From: Vibrio europaeus
Lineage (GTDB): Bacteria; Pseudomonadota; Gammaproteobacteria; Enterobacterales; Vibrionaceae
Reading direction: 5' to 3'
Assembly: GCF_001695575.1 (NCBI RefSeq)
Contig: NZ_LUAX01000007.1
Coordinates: forward strand, 620,001 to 684,000
DNA length: 64,000 bases
Positions 42,221-53,900 of the stretch are shown here, piece by piece (position 1 is the stretch's first letter; the number at the start of each line of letters is the position of its first letter). The position numbers were made by a program, and so were the translations under genes. A model generated the notes under the pieces. It had not been told where the DNA came from. It saw only the letters and a program-made list of their open reading frames with translations, and did no database searches.

Positions 42221-42393
42221 ATTTCCGCAGATGATAACAATAAAAGTCGTTTTATTGCATCACTATTTGGTGCGCTGCTGCAAAAAACAAACAAAACCCC
42301 AGCCCGAACATATGGCATTAATTGCTTATTTTTGTAACAGGATAAATTTCTGAACTATAGTAACTTAGCTTACATGGAATTAAGGAGAGAGCT

Positions 42394-43224
42394 ATGAGCC
42401 AGGAGGCACTACTATCTCGACTAAACGAGTTACCGAGAATCCAGAAAGTACTTCAAGAGCTTCTCGATATGGTCAACACAAGTGACGTCGACTTTAAACT
42501 GTTAGCAAATAAAATATCGACCGATCAAGTCCTTAGCGCAAGATTACTACGTTTAGCCAATTCTGCTCACTTTGGTGGAAGCAAGAGTGTATCTTCGATA
42601 AATGAAGCCTTACTTCGAGTTGGAACAGGCCCAGTCAGAACCTTAGTTGTTGCTTCAGTTCTCTCTAGCGCCTTTCCTAAAATCAAAACATTAGATATGG
42701 ATAAATACTGGGAGGAAACGTTCGAAGTGTCGATTATTGCCAGCAAAATTGCCATTGAGACAGGCATGGATAGCAATGAGGTTTTCACCACCGGAGTATT
42801 GCACAACATTGGCGAATTGATGATTCATACGTTAGTTCCAGAGCAAGCAAAATCAATAGCACAAAGAGCCGAAGCAGGTGAAAACGCAATAGCAGTTCAG
42901 GAAGAAATATTAGATATCACAGCGCCTACTCTTGGAGCAAAACTAGCCAAGACTTGGCATTTCCCAGATGATATGGTCGACGCCATCGCAAATTTTGCTG
43001 AGCCACGAGATGCCGAGATTTCTCCTAAAATGGCCACGACACTGCATTTGGCACGATCTATTCATCGCGATTGGGATCAGCTTGAGAGCGAAGAAGGTAA
43101 AGCTCGCTACCTTGCTGAACATCCAGACTCTCGCCTTTTACATATATCAGCCGCCTTCGCACCAACAATCGACAAGTATCGAGGCAATGGTCGTGACCTC
43201 GCTTCACACTTAAATGCTGCGTAA
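42394..43224 (+). CDS. HDOD-domain signalling protein
   Basis: The 276-aa single-domain HDOD protein has LPRIQKVLQELLDMVNTSDVDFKLLANKISTDQVLSARLLRLANSA at the start and TGVLHNIGELMI near residue 135. The catalytic HD of true phosphodiesterases is replaced, so it is a signalling rather than hydrolytic protein. Such proteins act in motility, stress and cyclic di-GMP circuits. Its upstream region has AAGGAG before the ATG. It is monocistronic with a clear terminator. Confidence 0.88.
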   Translation: MSQEALLSRLNELPRIQKVLQELLDMVNTSDVDFKLLANKISTDQVLSARLLRLANSAHFGGSKSVSSINEALLRVGTGPVRTLVVASVLSSAFPKIKTLDMDKYWEETFEVSIIASKIAIETGMDSNEVFTTGVLHNIGELMIHTLVPEQAKSIAQRAEAGENAIAVQEEILDITAPTLGAKLAKTWHFPDDMVDAIANFAEPRDAEISPKMATTLHLARSIHRDWDQLESEEGKARYLAEHPDSRLLHISAAFAPTIDKYRGNGRDLASHLNAA

Positions 43225-43230
43225 TGCAAT

Positions 43231-43256
43231 AGGTGAGCACTCAGCTCACCTTTTTC
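43231..43256 (+). terminator. Terminator of the HDOD gene
   Basis: An 8-bp perfect stem AGGTGAGC / GCTCACCT with a 5-nt loop is followed by TTTTCTATT. It lies 6 nt past the stop. Confidence 0.87.
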
Positions 43257-43318
43257 TATTCAAACTTTAAGTTATCGCATAGACTCAGATTAATAATTTT
43301 TTGTTATGAGAAAATGTG

Positions 43319-44209
43319 ATGATCAATCCTGTCTGGCTCAAGACCTTTGTTACTCTGATCGATACAGGCCATTTCACAAAGACCGCTGAAAAGCTGTTTA
43401 TGACTCAGCCAGGTGTTACCCAGCACATTAAAAAACTTGAGCAGGCTTGCGGTTACCCTTTAATCGAAAGACATAACAAGAGTTTTGACATCACCGAAGC
43501 GGGTCGTAATGTCTATCAACATGCGATTCAGCTTGAGCGCCAAGAATCAGAGCTGCTTAATTCTCTCAATAGAGAAGACCCCTTTTCAGGCAGTGTTTCA
43601 CTTTCTTGTTCCGGTTCATTGGCACTACTGCTCTACCCGCATTTACTTAATTTACAATGTAAATACTCTCAACTTATACCTAGGCTAGAAGCCGCCCCTC
43701 ATCACAAAATTGTTGCAGACGTCTTATCAGGTGCGACAGATATTGGGATTGTGACGCAAATTCCGTCTGATTCTCGCTTTGAATCCGAAGTGTTAGGTAA
43801 TGAGCCATTGTGTTTACTGTTGCCGAAAGCGCGTGCAACCAAGGGTTTAGGCCAAGAGAGCTTGAAAGAAATCGGTCTAATCCAACACCCTGATGCAATT
43901 CACTACCTTTCCATTTACTTTGCTCAATGTGGGGAGTCTGAACTGGAGAAAATGAATATCGATGATATCCCGGTCACAGGCTACATCAATCAGTTAAGCC
44001 AAATCCTGTTGCCTGTTGCCAATGGATTAGGATTTACCGTCTTGCCCAAAAGCGCACTCGATTCGTTTGCCGAGAGTAAACGAATTTCTATCTTCGAGCC
44101 AAGTAATGAAGTGGTAGAAACCTTGTATTTCTTGACTAAAAAACATCGCCAGCTACCGAAGCGATTTGAAACTATTAAAAACGAAGTGGTGCAACATTTT
44201 CAGCAGTAA
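43319..44209 (+). CDS. LysR-family transcriptional regulator
   Basis: The 296-aa protein has a helix-turn-helix at residues ~3-60 (VWLKTFVTLIDTGHFTKTAEKLFMTQPGVTQHIKKLE), typical of the CysB/ArgP-like group, and a LysR substrate domain behind it. The ATG at 43319 follows GAG at 8 nt. It converges on the solitary VCBS gene, only 12 nt away, and has no divergent partner, so the target is unclear. Confidence 0.85.
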   Translation: MINPVWLKTFVTLIDTGHFTKTAEKLFMTQPGVTQHIKKLEQACGYPLIERHNKSFDITEAGRNVYQHAIQLERQESELLNSLNREDPFSGSVSLSCSGSLALLLYPHLLNLQCKYSQLIPRLEAAPHHKIVADVLSGATDIGIVTQIPSDSRFESEVLGNEPLCLLLPKARATKGLGQESLKEIGLIQHPDAIHYLSIYFAQCGESELEKMNIDDIPVTGYINQLSQILLPVANGLGFTVLPKSALDSFAESKRISIFEPSNEVVETLYFLTKKHRQLPKRFETIKNEVVQHFQQ

Positions 44210-44221
44210 AATATACGCTCG

Positions 44222-44632
44222 TTAACCAAAACTGATCGTGGTTTCTAACTCTTCAATCGAAGCGCCACCATGAGCGCCGACAAGCACAATCGTCACAGCA
44301 AAGCGATTACCGTCTATCGAACGTAAGAAGAAGGTTTCAATCTTTCTTTCGCCCATCACTAAGAACTGGGTTTTAATACTATAGACCGAATAATCCCAGT
44401 GACCAGACTCGTCAATGACTAAAGAGCCTAATGTGCCAACCTTTGCAGTGACACTCTTAGGATTGAAACGAATGCGACGACGGTTTTCTCCACTGATCGA
44501 GAACATACCGGAGTCAAACAGCAATGGGGAGAAGTCACGCTGTACCATTGATAGTAGGCTCGCATCACCCGACGGCGCACCAAAAGAGTTCACTATATGG
44601 GTATTATTGGTCATTTGGTTTAAGTAAGCCAT
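44222..44632 (-). CDS. Solitary VCBS-like domain protein, 136 aa
   Basis: Residues ~50-130 align without large gaps to one VCBS repeat of the giant adhesin encoded just upstream: SGMFSI, RFNPKSV, GTLGSLVIDESGHWDYSV, ERKIETFFLRSIDGNRFAVTIVLVG, against SGTLTI, EFKPSSV, GALGSLTIDAAGNWDYQV and so on. Where the adhesin repeats are acidic (DADDGEAE), this protein is basic (GENRRRIR). It has no signal peptide and no secretion tail. AAGGAG lies 6 nt before the ATG. A terminator separates it from the adhesin gene. Function unknown; an adhesin-associated or chaperone-like role is speculation. Confidence 0.78.
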   Translation of the reverse strand: MAYLNQMTNNTHIVNSFGAPSGDASLLSMVQRDFSPLLFDSGMFSISGENRRRIRFNPKSVTAKVGTLGSLVIDESGHWDYSVYSIKTQFLVMGERKIETFFLRSIDGNRFAVTIVLVGAHGGASIEELETTISFG

Positions 44633-44869
44633 AACGTTCTCCTTAAGATATCTAGACTCAACCAAAGTGAGCGTTCATATCTTCTACCAACGCAATGTGC
44701 ATGCCAAAACAGACAAACTCAACAAGGTGCATATTATCTCATATTTTCAAATAGATAATATTTCCGCAAAAAATTCGCTATCTGCATTCTCAAAATGGGA
44801 AGCAAAACAAGAGATCTAGAACCAAAATGAAAATATCATTCTCACATTGAATATCACCGTCTAAAACGA

Positions 44870-44896
44870 AAAGGAGGAGCTCATTGCTCCCCCTTT
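44870..44896 (-). terminator. Terminator of the giant adhesin gene
   Basis: On the minus strand AAAGG-G-GGAGC, loop AATGA, GCTCC-T-CCTTT is followed by TCGTTTT. An 11-bp stem with one wobble, 33 nt past the stop. The remaining DNA to 44633 is the promoter side of the solitary VCBS gene. Confidence 0.75.
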
Positions 44897-44928
44897 AATT
44901 ATCTTGATTGATAGCAAAGATCGTTATT

Positions 44929-47900
44929 CTATGTCTCGACTTGGAGGGTTCTAAGTTGTTCGACTAATGCAGTCACGATCGCATCATCGGTCGAGCCTGC
45001 ACCTAGTCCGAGTTCGCTATACCCCATATCATTGATCTTGATATTGGATTGCCCACCATTTTCATCGGTAGCTTCTAACAGAGTGTATGCATCGTCGTTA
45101 GGGTCATTGATATCATCAACCACAGTTGCATCGATATGAGCAAACAGCTCACTCATGCTCGGTGCATCTGGCAGCAAGTCTGATAAATCGATGATGTCAT
45201 CGCTGACAGAGAAATCCGCTAAGGTGTCTTGGATTGGATTCAAGGTAGTACCTGCATTCTCACTCAGCATCACAAAGGTATCTTCACCGAGTCCGCCTAA
45301 CAAGATGTCGCCACTTGCACTGCCAGTTAAAGTATCGTCCCCTTCATGCCCATAGGTTTGAGAGATGGAGATCGCTTGATCGCTGACTAGGGTACTTAGC
45401 AGCTCAGCTTGAGTCATACTGGAAGTATCTTTACTGGTCAGTTCGCTGATCAGTACATCTTGTAAGGTAATGGTTTGAACCAAATCTTGATGGCTATCGA
45501 ACAAGCTAATATGCGTATCGGCACCTACCTCATCAATGTTCACTTGCTGTGCCACTGCGACCGACTGCCAAACATCGTTAGCATTGACGAAACCTGATAG
45601 GTCAATGATGTCTTCGCCAGCATCAAAGTCTTTCACGTAATCAGTACCTGGCTGCACAGATGTACCAACCGTAGAGTCACTCCAAGCGAAGCTGTCTGAT
45701 TGCCCTACATCAGAACCATCATTAGGACCGCCCCACAACCATTCATCTGCGCTGCTTGCTTGTAGCAAGTCATAACCAACACTACCTTGTTGAGCTACAT
45801 TACCAATCACAGTAATCGCAATGACATGCTGCGTAGTTTTTACGCCATCCGACACATCAACAATAAACTCATCCGTGTCCGTGGCACTAGCGACTAAGTC
45901 ATTGGTTGAGCCAGGAGTAAGTTTATAGTCCCATTCACCGGTTGTTGGATTAAAGCTCAACGTACCGTACTGACCGATTGAGTTACTAACTAACTGCCAT
46001 GTAAGATCGCCAGTGTCAGTTTCGGTGTCTGTCGCGGCAAGCTGCCCAGATGTTTGATTGAGATAATCTTCTTGAACCTGACCTGTCGCCGAACCGGTAA
46101 TCACAGGCGTGTCATCGGTACCTTGAATGTTCACGGTCAACACTTGAGTAATCACGCCACCATTGTCATCATCAATGGTCACAGTAAAGGTGTCACCTAC
46201 TAGCTCATCTTTAAGCAATAATCCTGCAGCGACATTGAGGGTGTAGTTCCATGCACCGGTAGTGCGGTCAATCGTTATTTCACCAAAGCTGCTGGTCAGC
46301 ACTTGTACATCTCCAGTCAAAGCGAAGGTGTGCGTATCACTGGTGTCTTCATCGTCTATAACAATACTGCCACTTGCCGATGTAATCGCGCTATCAGCAT
46401 TGATGGTTTCGGTCAGTGTACTACTTGAGGTAACGACATTCGGTGCGCCATTGGTACCCGTCACTTCAAATTCAACCACTTGGGTGTCTGTTTCATCCAG
46501 CTCATCCATCACTTGAATGGTGTAGCTGAGCATTAGGGTTTCGCCCGCCGCTAAGGATTGAATATCAGCATGAGTATTATTTAGTTCGAAGTCCCACGCA
46601 CCGGTAGTCTGATTCACCGTTAGCGTGCCTCGGGCATCCGAACTGAGCACTGACCAAGAGTGAGGGTCCGAGGTATCAGGGTCGCCACTATCAAACGTGC
46701 CCGAAAGGGTTAACAATGTATCTTCTGTCACTTCTTGAGTCGCAATGGCAACAATATCAGGCGCGTCATTAGTACCGTTAATGGTGATAGTGATATCGAT
46801 GATATTAGATACGCCATTTTCACTATCAACCGCTTTGACTTGAATCGTATCTGTAGTGCTTTCGCCTACTGACAGCGCATTAACCGCAGGAGCAGTATCA
46901 TCGACCACATAGGTCCACTCACCTAAAGCGTTCACTTGTAGCGCGCCTAAGCTGCCATTCGAGACGATAGAGAAGGTTGCACTATCTCCCACATCAGCGT
47001 CGCTGACCACCAGCTTACCTGATGCGCTGCTGCCTGAAGCTTCTTGCACTATGCCTTGAACATCACCGGATAACACCGGCACATCATTAGAACCAGTGAC
47101 AGTTACCGTCACCACTTGGCTCACTTCCGCACCCAAATCATCGGTAGCGAACACGGTAAAGCTTTCAGTCACCACCTCATTTTCAGCAAGGGCTTGGAGA
47201 TGTGGTTCATCATTGTAGATGGTGTAGCTCCACTCACCGGCTGCATCAATAATAAATAAACCATAGGTACCATTGAGTGACTTAGCATCAAAGGTCACGG
47301 TATCACCTATATCGACATCATCACCAATGAGCTGTTTGGTTTGGGTAAGCACACCGTCTTCACTTAATGCGGCATTGGCATCACCGCTGATGGTTGGAGC
47401 ATCATTGACCCCGTTGATGGTAATGACGATGTCTTTTTCAGATTCTAAGCCTAAGCTATCGACCACTTTAACGGTGATGGTTTCAGTGACTGGCGCTGAA
47501 TCTCGACCATTGAGCTCAATAAGATCATTCCTAGTCGTATCTAGGTCATAACTCCATTCTCCCGATGCGCCATTCCACATCCACATCAAGCTAAACGCAC
47601 CATACTGGGGAACACTCTCAATACTCCAATTGTGGCTATCATTGGTATCGACATCACCCGGTTGCAATGTACCTGACAGGGGTGAGGTCTTATCAGCGTT
47701 GATGGACTCGGCTAAATCGCCGGTGATGTTTGGCGCATCATTACTGCCTTGTACATTCACCGTGAACTCTAATAGCTGCGGTTGACCACTACCATCAACA
47801 ACGGTTTTACCATGTTCATCCACCACATACAGCGTAAAGGTATCTTGTGCCGTTTCACCGATTTGTAGCGACTGAACGGCATTGCTGCTGTTGTTTAAGG

Positions 47901-50900
47901 TGTAATCCCAGTTGCCGCTCGCATCCACGCTGATGCTGCCGTATTGACCAGAACCATCGACTAAGGTCCAAGTTGGGTTGTCACCTAAATCTGTTGGTGC
48001 AGCTAGCGACCCCGAAGCGGTGTACATGCCGTCATCACTGCCGTCTCGGTCATCCACATCTTCTGTCATGGTGAGCGTTTCAATCACAGGGTCCACAACC
48101 AGTACGTCTTCACCTACACCTGTTACTTGCAAGGTAATGGTTCGTGTATCAGTCGCAAGCTCGCTATCGGTAACCGTCACGATAAAGGTTTCAGTGGCCG
48201 TTTCTCCATGAGCAAGATCGTTAACCGCAGCGTTATCGGCCAAAACGTAAACCCACTCTCCGCTGTCTGCATCGAGTGTTAAGGTGCCGTAAGTGCCTGA
48301 TTCAGGAGTAGTTGGATCCAGCGACCATGTATGCGTGTCGCCGTTATCTGGATCATCGACATCAAGCACACCGGATGCTTGTGGAGACACTTCATCGGTC
48401 ACTTCACCCACCTGAACAGTAACGCCCGGCGTAGGTTCAGTAGCAGGGGAATCGGTAAAGGTGATCACTGGTTCATCGTTTGTACCTGTGATCAAGACAT
48501 TCATGCTGTAATGATCGCCACTGGTGGTTTGGATGCTCCACGTTTCGGTAATGTTTTGCCCTTCAGATAACCCCTGCACCAAAGCACTGTTGTTGAACAG
48601 TTGGTAATCCCAATCGGATGATGAGGTGAAATCAAGTTCACCGAACACGCCTCCTGACAATGGCGAAACTTGGCTGATAGTGTAAGCAGGAGCAATTGTC
48701 CCAGAAACCGTAGGCTGAGTATCTTCTATAACAACGGCGTTAATCGTGCCTAAATTGGTACCCGGCCCCGTTCCACCACCAAAACCGTTTTCATCTTGGC
48801 CATAGACATCAATGGTGATCTGATGCCATTCCGAGACACCACCATCGTTGTCGGTTGCAGAAACATAGAAGGTTTCTTGGCCGACATCACCCAAATTAAG
48901 CGCTTGAGTATCTGGATCGCTGTTGTTTAACTGGTAAACCCATTGGCCATTGTTACCTAGAGTTAACGTGCCGTAGATGCCTTGACCGTAGTCGGCGTCA
49001 TCAGGATCGGTGCCATTCTCAATCGCCCAACTGACCACTGAGCTGTCTTTGTCGACATCCGAAGAGGTCAGCTGCCCACTGGTAGAGCTGAAATCGATCC
49101 CACCAAAGTTAGCACCATCTTCAATCACACTACCTGAGCTATCCCCAGTGATGACAGGCACATCATTAGTCCCTTCAATGTTGATGGTGACGTATTGAGT
49201 GATTACGCCGCCAAAGTCATCTTCTGCAATCACAGTGAAGACTTCTGACACCACTTCTTCACGTTTCATCGCATCTAGGGAGTCCGGATAAGCCGTAAAG
49301 CTCCACTCGCCCGCTTGGTTAATATCAAACTGACCAAAATTACCTTGGTAACTATTGGCAATAAAGCTTGGTGTATCGGCATCGTCTATATCTGACAAGG
49401 TCATCACACCCGTAATATCGGGAGCGGCTTGGTCTTCGACGAAGGTACCGGCAATATCACCGGATACGGTTGGCAGATCATTGGTGCCACGAATGGTGAT
49501 CACCACATCACGACTGTCGGTTTCACCATAGCTATCGACCACTTCAACCGTGAAGTTTTCTTGCAAGGTTTGATTTGGATTGAGCTCTTGGATCTCTTCT
49601 AGCGCATTGCTGAGTGAGTAGACCCAAGCGCCGCTAGAGGTCATGGTAAAGCTGCCGTAATTGCCGACTAGATTGCTCGGTGACCATAAGTGAGTATCGT
49701 GAGCGTCTGGATCACCATCTTGCAATTGACCACTGAAGCTGGCGGTATCTTCTCGGATGGTTTTCGCGACATCCCCTTTAATACTAGGACCATCATTGTT
49801 GCCTTCGATATCAATGGTGAAATCTTTAATCGACACTTCGCCAAATCGGTCGACAGCTTTGATTTGCACCGTATCTTGAAGAAGGTCGCCTTCATCAAGT
49901 CGATTGACAGCGTTGCTGCCATTATCGAGGGTGTAAACCCAACCACCATTTGTATCGAGTACAAAATTGCCATAACTGCCGTTTGAAATAACGGTCCAAA
50001 GCGCAGAGTCGCCAACATCAGGATCGCCAGAACCAAAGGTGCCACTGATGGTGTTTGGCGCATCATCTTCAACAATCGTCGGCGTATCGCCCAATACGAT
50101 ATCAGGTGTGGTGTTAACACCAGCCACCGAAATATCCACAGTGATAGTTTCTGTAGCACCGTTGATATCTGTGACTTCAACTTGGAAAGTATCGACTTCT
50201 GTTGTGCCAGGTGGGATCGATTGGGTACTCCAACGGGTGCTATCAAGTTGATATAACCATTGGCCGTTATCATCAACGGTTAAGATGCCGTAAAGACCAC
50301 TCGCCTCACCGTTAATATCTTCGCCAACCACTTTCCAGCTGTGTGCATCGTTGGTATCGATATCGAGGGCTAGCAGCTTACCTATTGCGCTACTTTTCGC
50401 TGGCGTATCTTCAATCACACTGCCGGTTGTACCACCGGTAATGCTTGGTGTGTCATTACTGCCTTCAATCGTAATGGTGATGGTTTCAGTGTCGGATGCA
50501 TTGTTGGAGGATTTGTTGTCATTGGTGTCATCAGTAACCGTGACCAAAAAGGTTTCAGTCAATGTTTCACCTGGCAGCAAGGCTTGAACCGCCGAGTGAC
50601 CATTGGTTAAGGTGTAAGTCCACTCACCGTTGGCGTCAATTAGTAGCGAGCCGTACTGGCCTTGATTGGTTTGCAGTGACCAAACATGGTCATCCAATCC
50701 ATCAACATCATTGTGATTAAGTTGACCTGAAGTGGTCACTGGGAGTGCATCATCTTCGGTCACCGTACCCACTAGCACACCATCAATTTCTGGTGCATCG
50801 TTGCGCCCCTTAACCGTGACAACGACTTGCTGGGTATCTACTTGGTTATGTTTATCAACCACTTGGACGGTGAAATATTCTTTGACGTTTTGATTGAGCG

Positions 50901-53900
50901 AAAGAGCTTGGGTGTTGGCTGCTTGCGTAGCATTGGTGTCTAAGGTGTAAGTCCACACACCATTTTGATTGATAGTCAGAGAACCAAATTGTCCATCAGG
51001 GTCGCCAACAATCGACCAAGTGTGTACCTCATTAACGTCAGGGTCGCCAGTGTTCAACGTACCACTGCGAACGCCACTACCATCGTCTTCCCAGATAGTT
51101 CGAGTTGAACGACCTGAAATATTCGGCGCATCATTTTGACCGAGAATATCGATATCGATTTCAAAGCTGTCAGTGCCGCCATTACCATCGTTGACGATAG
51201 CCGTGAACGTTTGTTCTTCGTAGAGCTCGCCGTGTTCAAACGACTGAGTCAAACTAGGATCGAGTGTGTATTCCCACTCACCGCTTTGGTTGATGGTGAT
51301 ACTGCCGTAGCTGCCTTGGCCATTACCTTGAATTGACCAAGTGTGAGTATCCGTCACATCAATATCAGCAACACTGAGCACACCATCGACCACCAGCATT
51401 AAGTCTTCTACGGTGTTGCCGCTATCATCACCGCTAATCACAGAATCATCATTGGTGCCTTCAATGGTAATGACGATATTTTGTTGCGATGTTCCCCCTA
51501 ATCCATCATCCACTTCAACCACAAAGGTCTCTTGTACTTCCTGACCTTCCGCCAATGGTTGTGCGGCATAATTATCAAGGGTGTAAGTCCATTCCCCCGT
51601 TTGGTCATCGATTGATATTGAACCGTAGGTCGAATCCGTTTCTCCGACTAGAGCCCAAGTGTGCGTTGCCCCGTTATCGACATCGACTGGGGTAAGCGTA
51701 CCTGTGGTTTGTAGAGTCGCTTCCTCTTTCACCTCACCAGACAGATCCCCCACCATAGTAGGAATATCATTGGTGCCGACAATGGTGACGGTCACGGTAT
51801 GCTCTGTGCCATCGAGCGATTCTACGGTAAAGGTTTCAACCTTTGTTTCTCCCTCTGCTAAGTATTGAACATCAGCATTATCAACCGTGTAGGTCCAATC
51901 GCCATCTTGAGTAATATCTAAGCTACCTAGAGCGCCTGCACTGGTGATGCCTGTGGCAGCAACTAAGATCTCTTCGTCTTCGCCATCGACATCGGAAATA
52001 CGTAGTGAGCCAGTATCAATAAGCTGTGGAGTAGACTCATCTTCGGTTACGGTGCCGACATCGTCACCGGAGATCACTGCAGCATCGTTGACGCCAGTAA
52101 TAGTCACAGTAATGGTGTGTTCGGTGCCATCGAGCGATTCTACGGTGAAGGTTTCAACTTTGGTTTCGCGCTCGCCAAGGTATTGCACGTCAGCATTATC
52201 GACTTGGTAATCCCAGTTACCTGCAGTATCGATGGTCAACGAACCCAATGCGCCCGCAGAGGCAACCACACTGTTTGGTTTAAATTCAGCGTCGCCGCTA
52301 TCAGCATCTGAAATGGTCAAGGTGCCAGAGTCAGTAAGGAGTGGAGTATCATCATCTTCGGTCACCGCGCCAACATCATCACCGGCAATTTCGGCGCTGT
52401 CGTTGACACCAATGATAGTCACAGTGATGGTGTGCTGCGTGCCATCTAACGATTCAACAGTGAAAGTCTCAACTTTGGTTTCGCCCTCGCCGAGGTATTG
52501 CACATCGGCATTATCAACCTGGTAATCCCAATTGCCTGCGGCATCTATGGTGAGTGAGCCCAATGCACCAGAAGACGCCACTACACTACTTGGTTTAAAT
52601 TCAGCTTCACCATCATCAGCGTCAGTAATGGTTAACGTTCCAGAGTCAGTCAGGAGAGGATTACTGTCATCTTCCGTTACTTCGCCAGTATCAACACCAG
52701 CAATCACTGCGGTGTCGTTGATTCCAGTAATGGTCACGGTAATGGTGTGCTGTGTGTCATCGAGTGATTCAACGGTAAAGGTTTCAATTTTGGTTTCGCC
52801 ATCGCCCAAATATTGCACTGAATCATTGGCAACGACGTAGTCCCAATTGCCCGCTTCATCGATGGTTAACGACCCTAGAGCCCCTGCTGATGCAACCACA
52901 CTGGTCGGTTTAAATTCAGCTTCGCCGTCGTCTGCATCTGAAATGGTCAAAGAGCCAGAATCGGTAAGTAGTGGTGTGCTTTCGTCTTCCGTTACTTCAC
53001 CGGTATCAACGCCTGCAATCACAGCGCTGTCGTTCACACCGGTAATGGTGACGGTAATGGTGTGCTGCGTGCCATCAAGAGATTCAACGGTAAAGGTTTC
53101 TACTTTGGTTTCACCCTCGCCGAGGTATTGCACGTCAGCGTTATCGACTTGGTAATCCCAGTTGCCTGTAGCATCTATGGTTAGTAAACCCAATGCGCCC
53201 TCAGAGGAAACCACACTGCTTGGTTTAAATTCTGCTTCACCGTCATCGGCATCTGAAATGGTTAAGGTACCAGAGTCGGTCAGCAGTGGCGAATCATCAT
53301 CTTCGGCCACGGCGCCAATATCATCACCCGAGATTTCTGCCCTGTCGTTGACGCCAATAATGGTGACGGTCACGGTATGCTCTGTGCCGTCAAGTGATTC
53401 TACGGTAAAGGTTTCAACCTTAGTTTCGCCCTCTGCTAAGTATTGAACATCAGCATTATCAACCGTGTAGGTCCAATCACCATCTTGGGTAATGTCTAAG
53501 CTACCTAAAGCGCCTGCACTGCTAATTCCTGTGGCAGCAACAAAAAGTTCTTCGTCTTCACCATCGACATCAGAAATACGTAGTGAGCCAGTATCAATAA
53601 GCTGTGGGGTGGACTCATCTTCAGTTACCGTGCCGACATCATCACCAGTAATTACCGCGGCGTCATTGGTACCAATTATTTGAATGGTGATCGGGTGTGA
53701 AGTGCCATCAATGGATTCAACCGTGTAAACCTGAGTGATGGTTTCACCTTCGCCCAAGTATTGGATTGAGCTGCTCTCTAACTCGAAATTCCATTGGCCA
53801 TTTTCATCAATAGTAAGCGCGCCGATCGCATCTTCCGGAGCAGTCAGAGACGCAGGAACAAACAACTCTTCGTCAGCGCCATCCACATCACTGATGGTTA

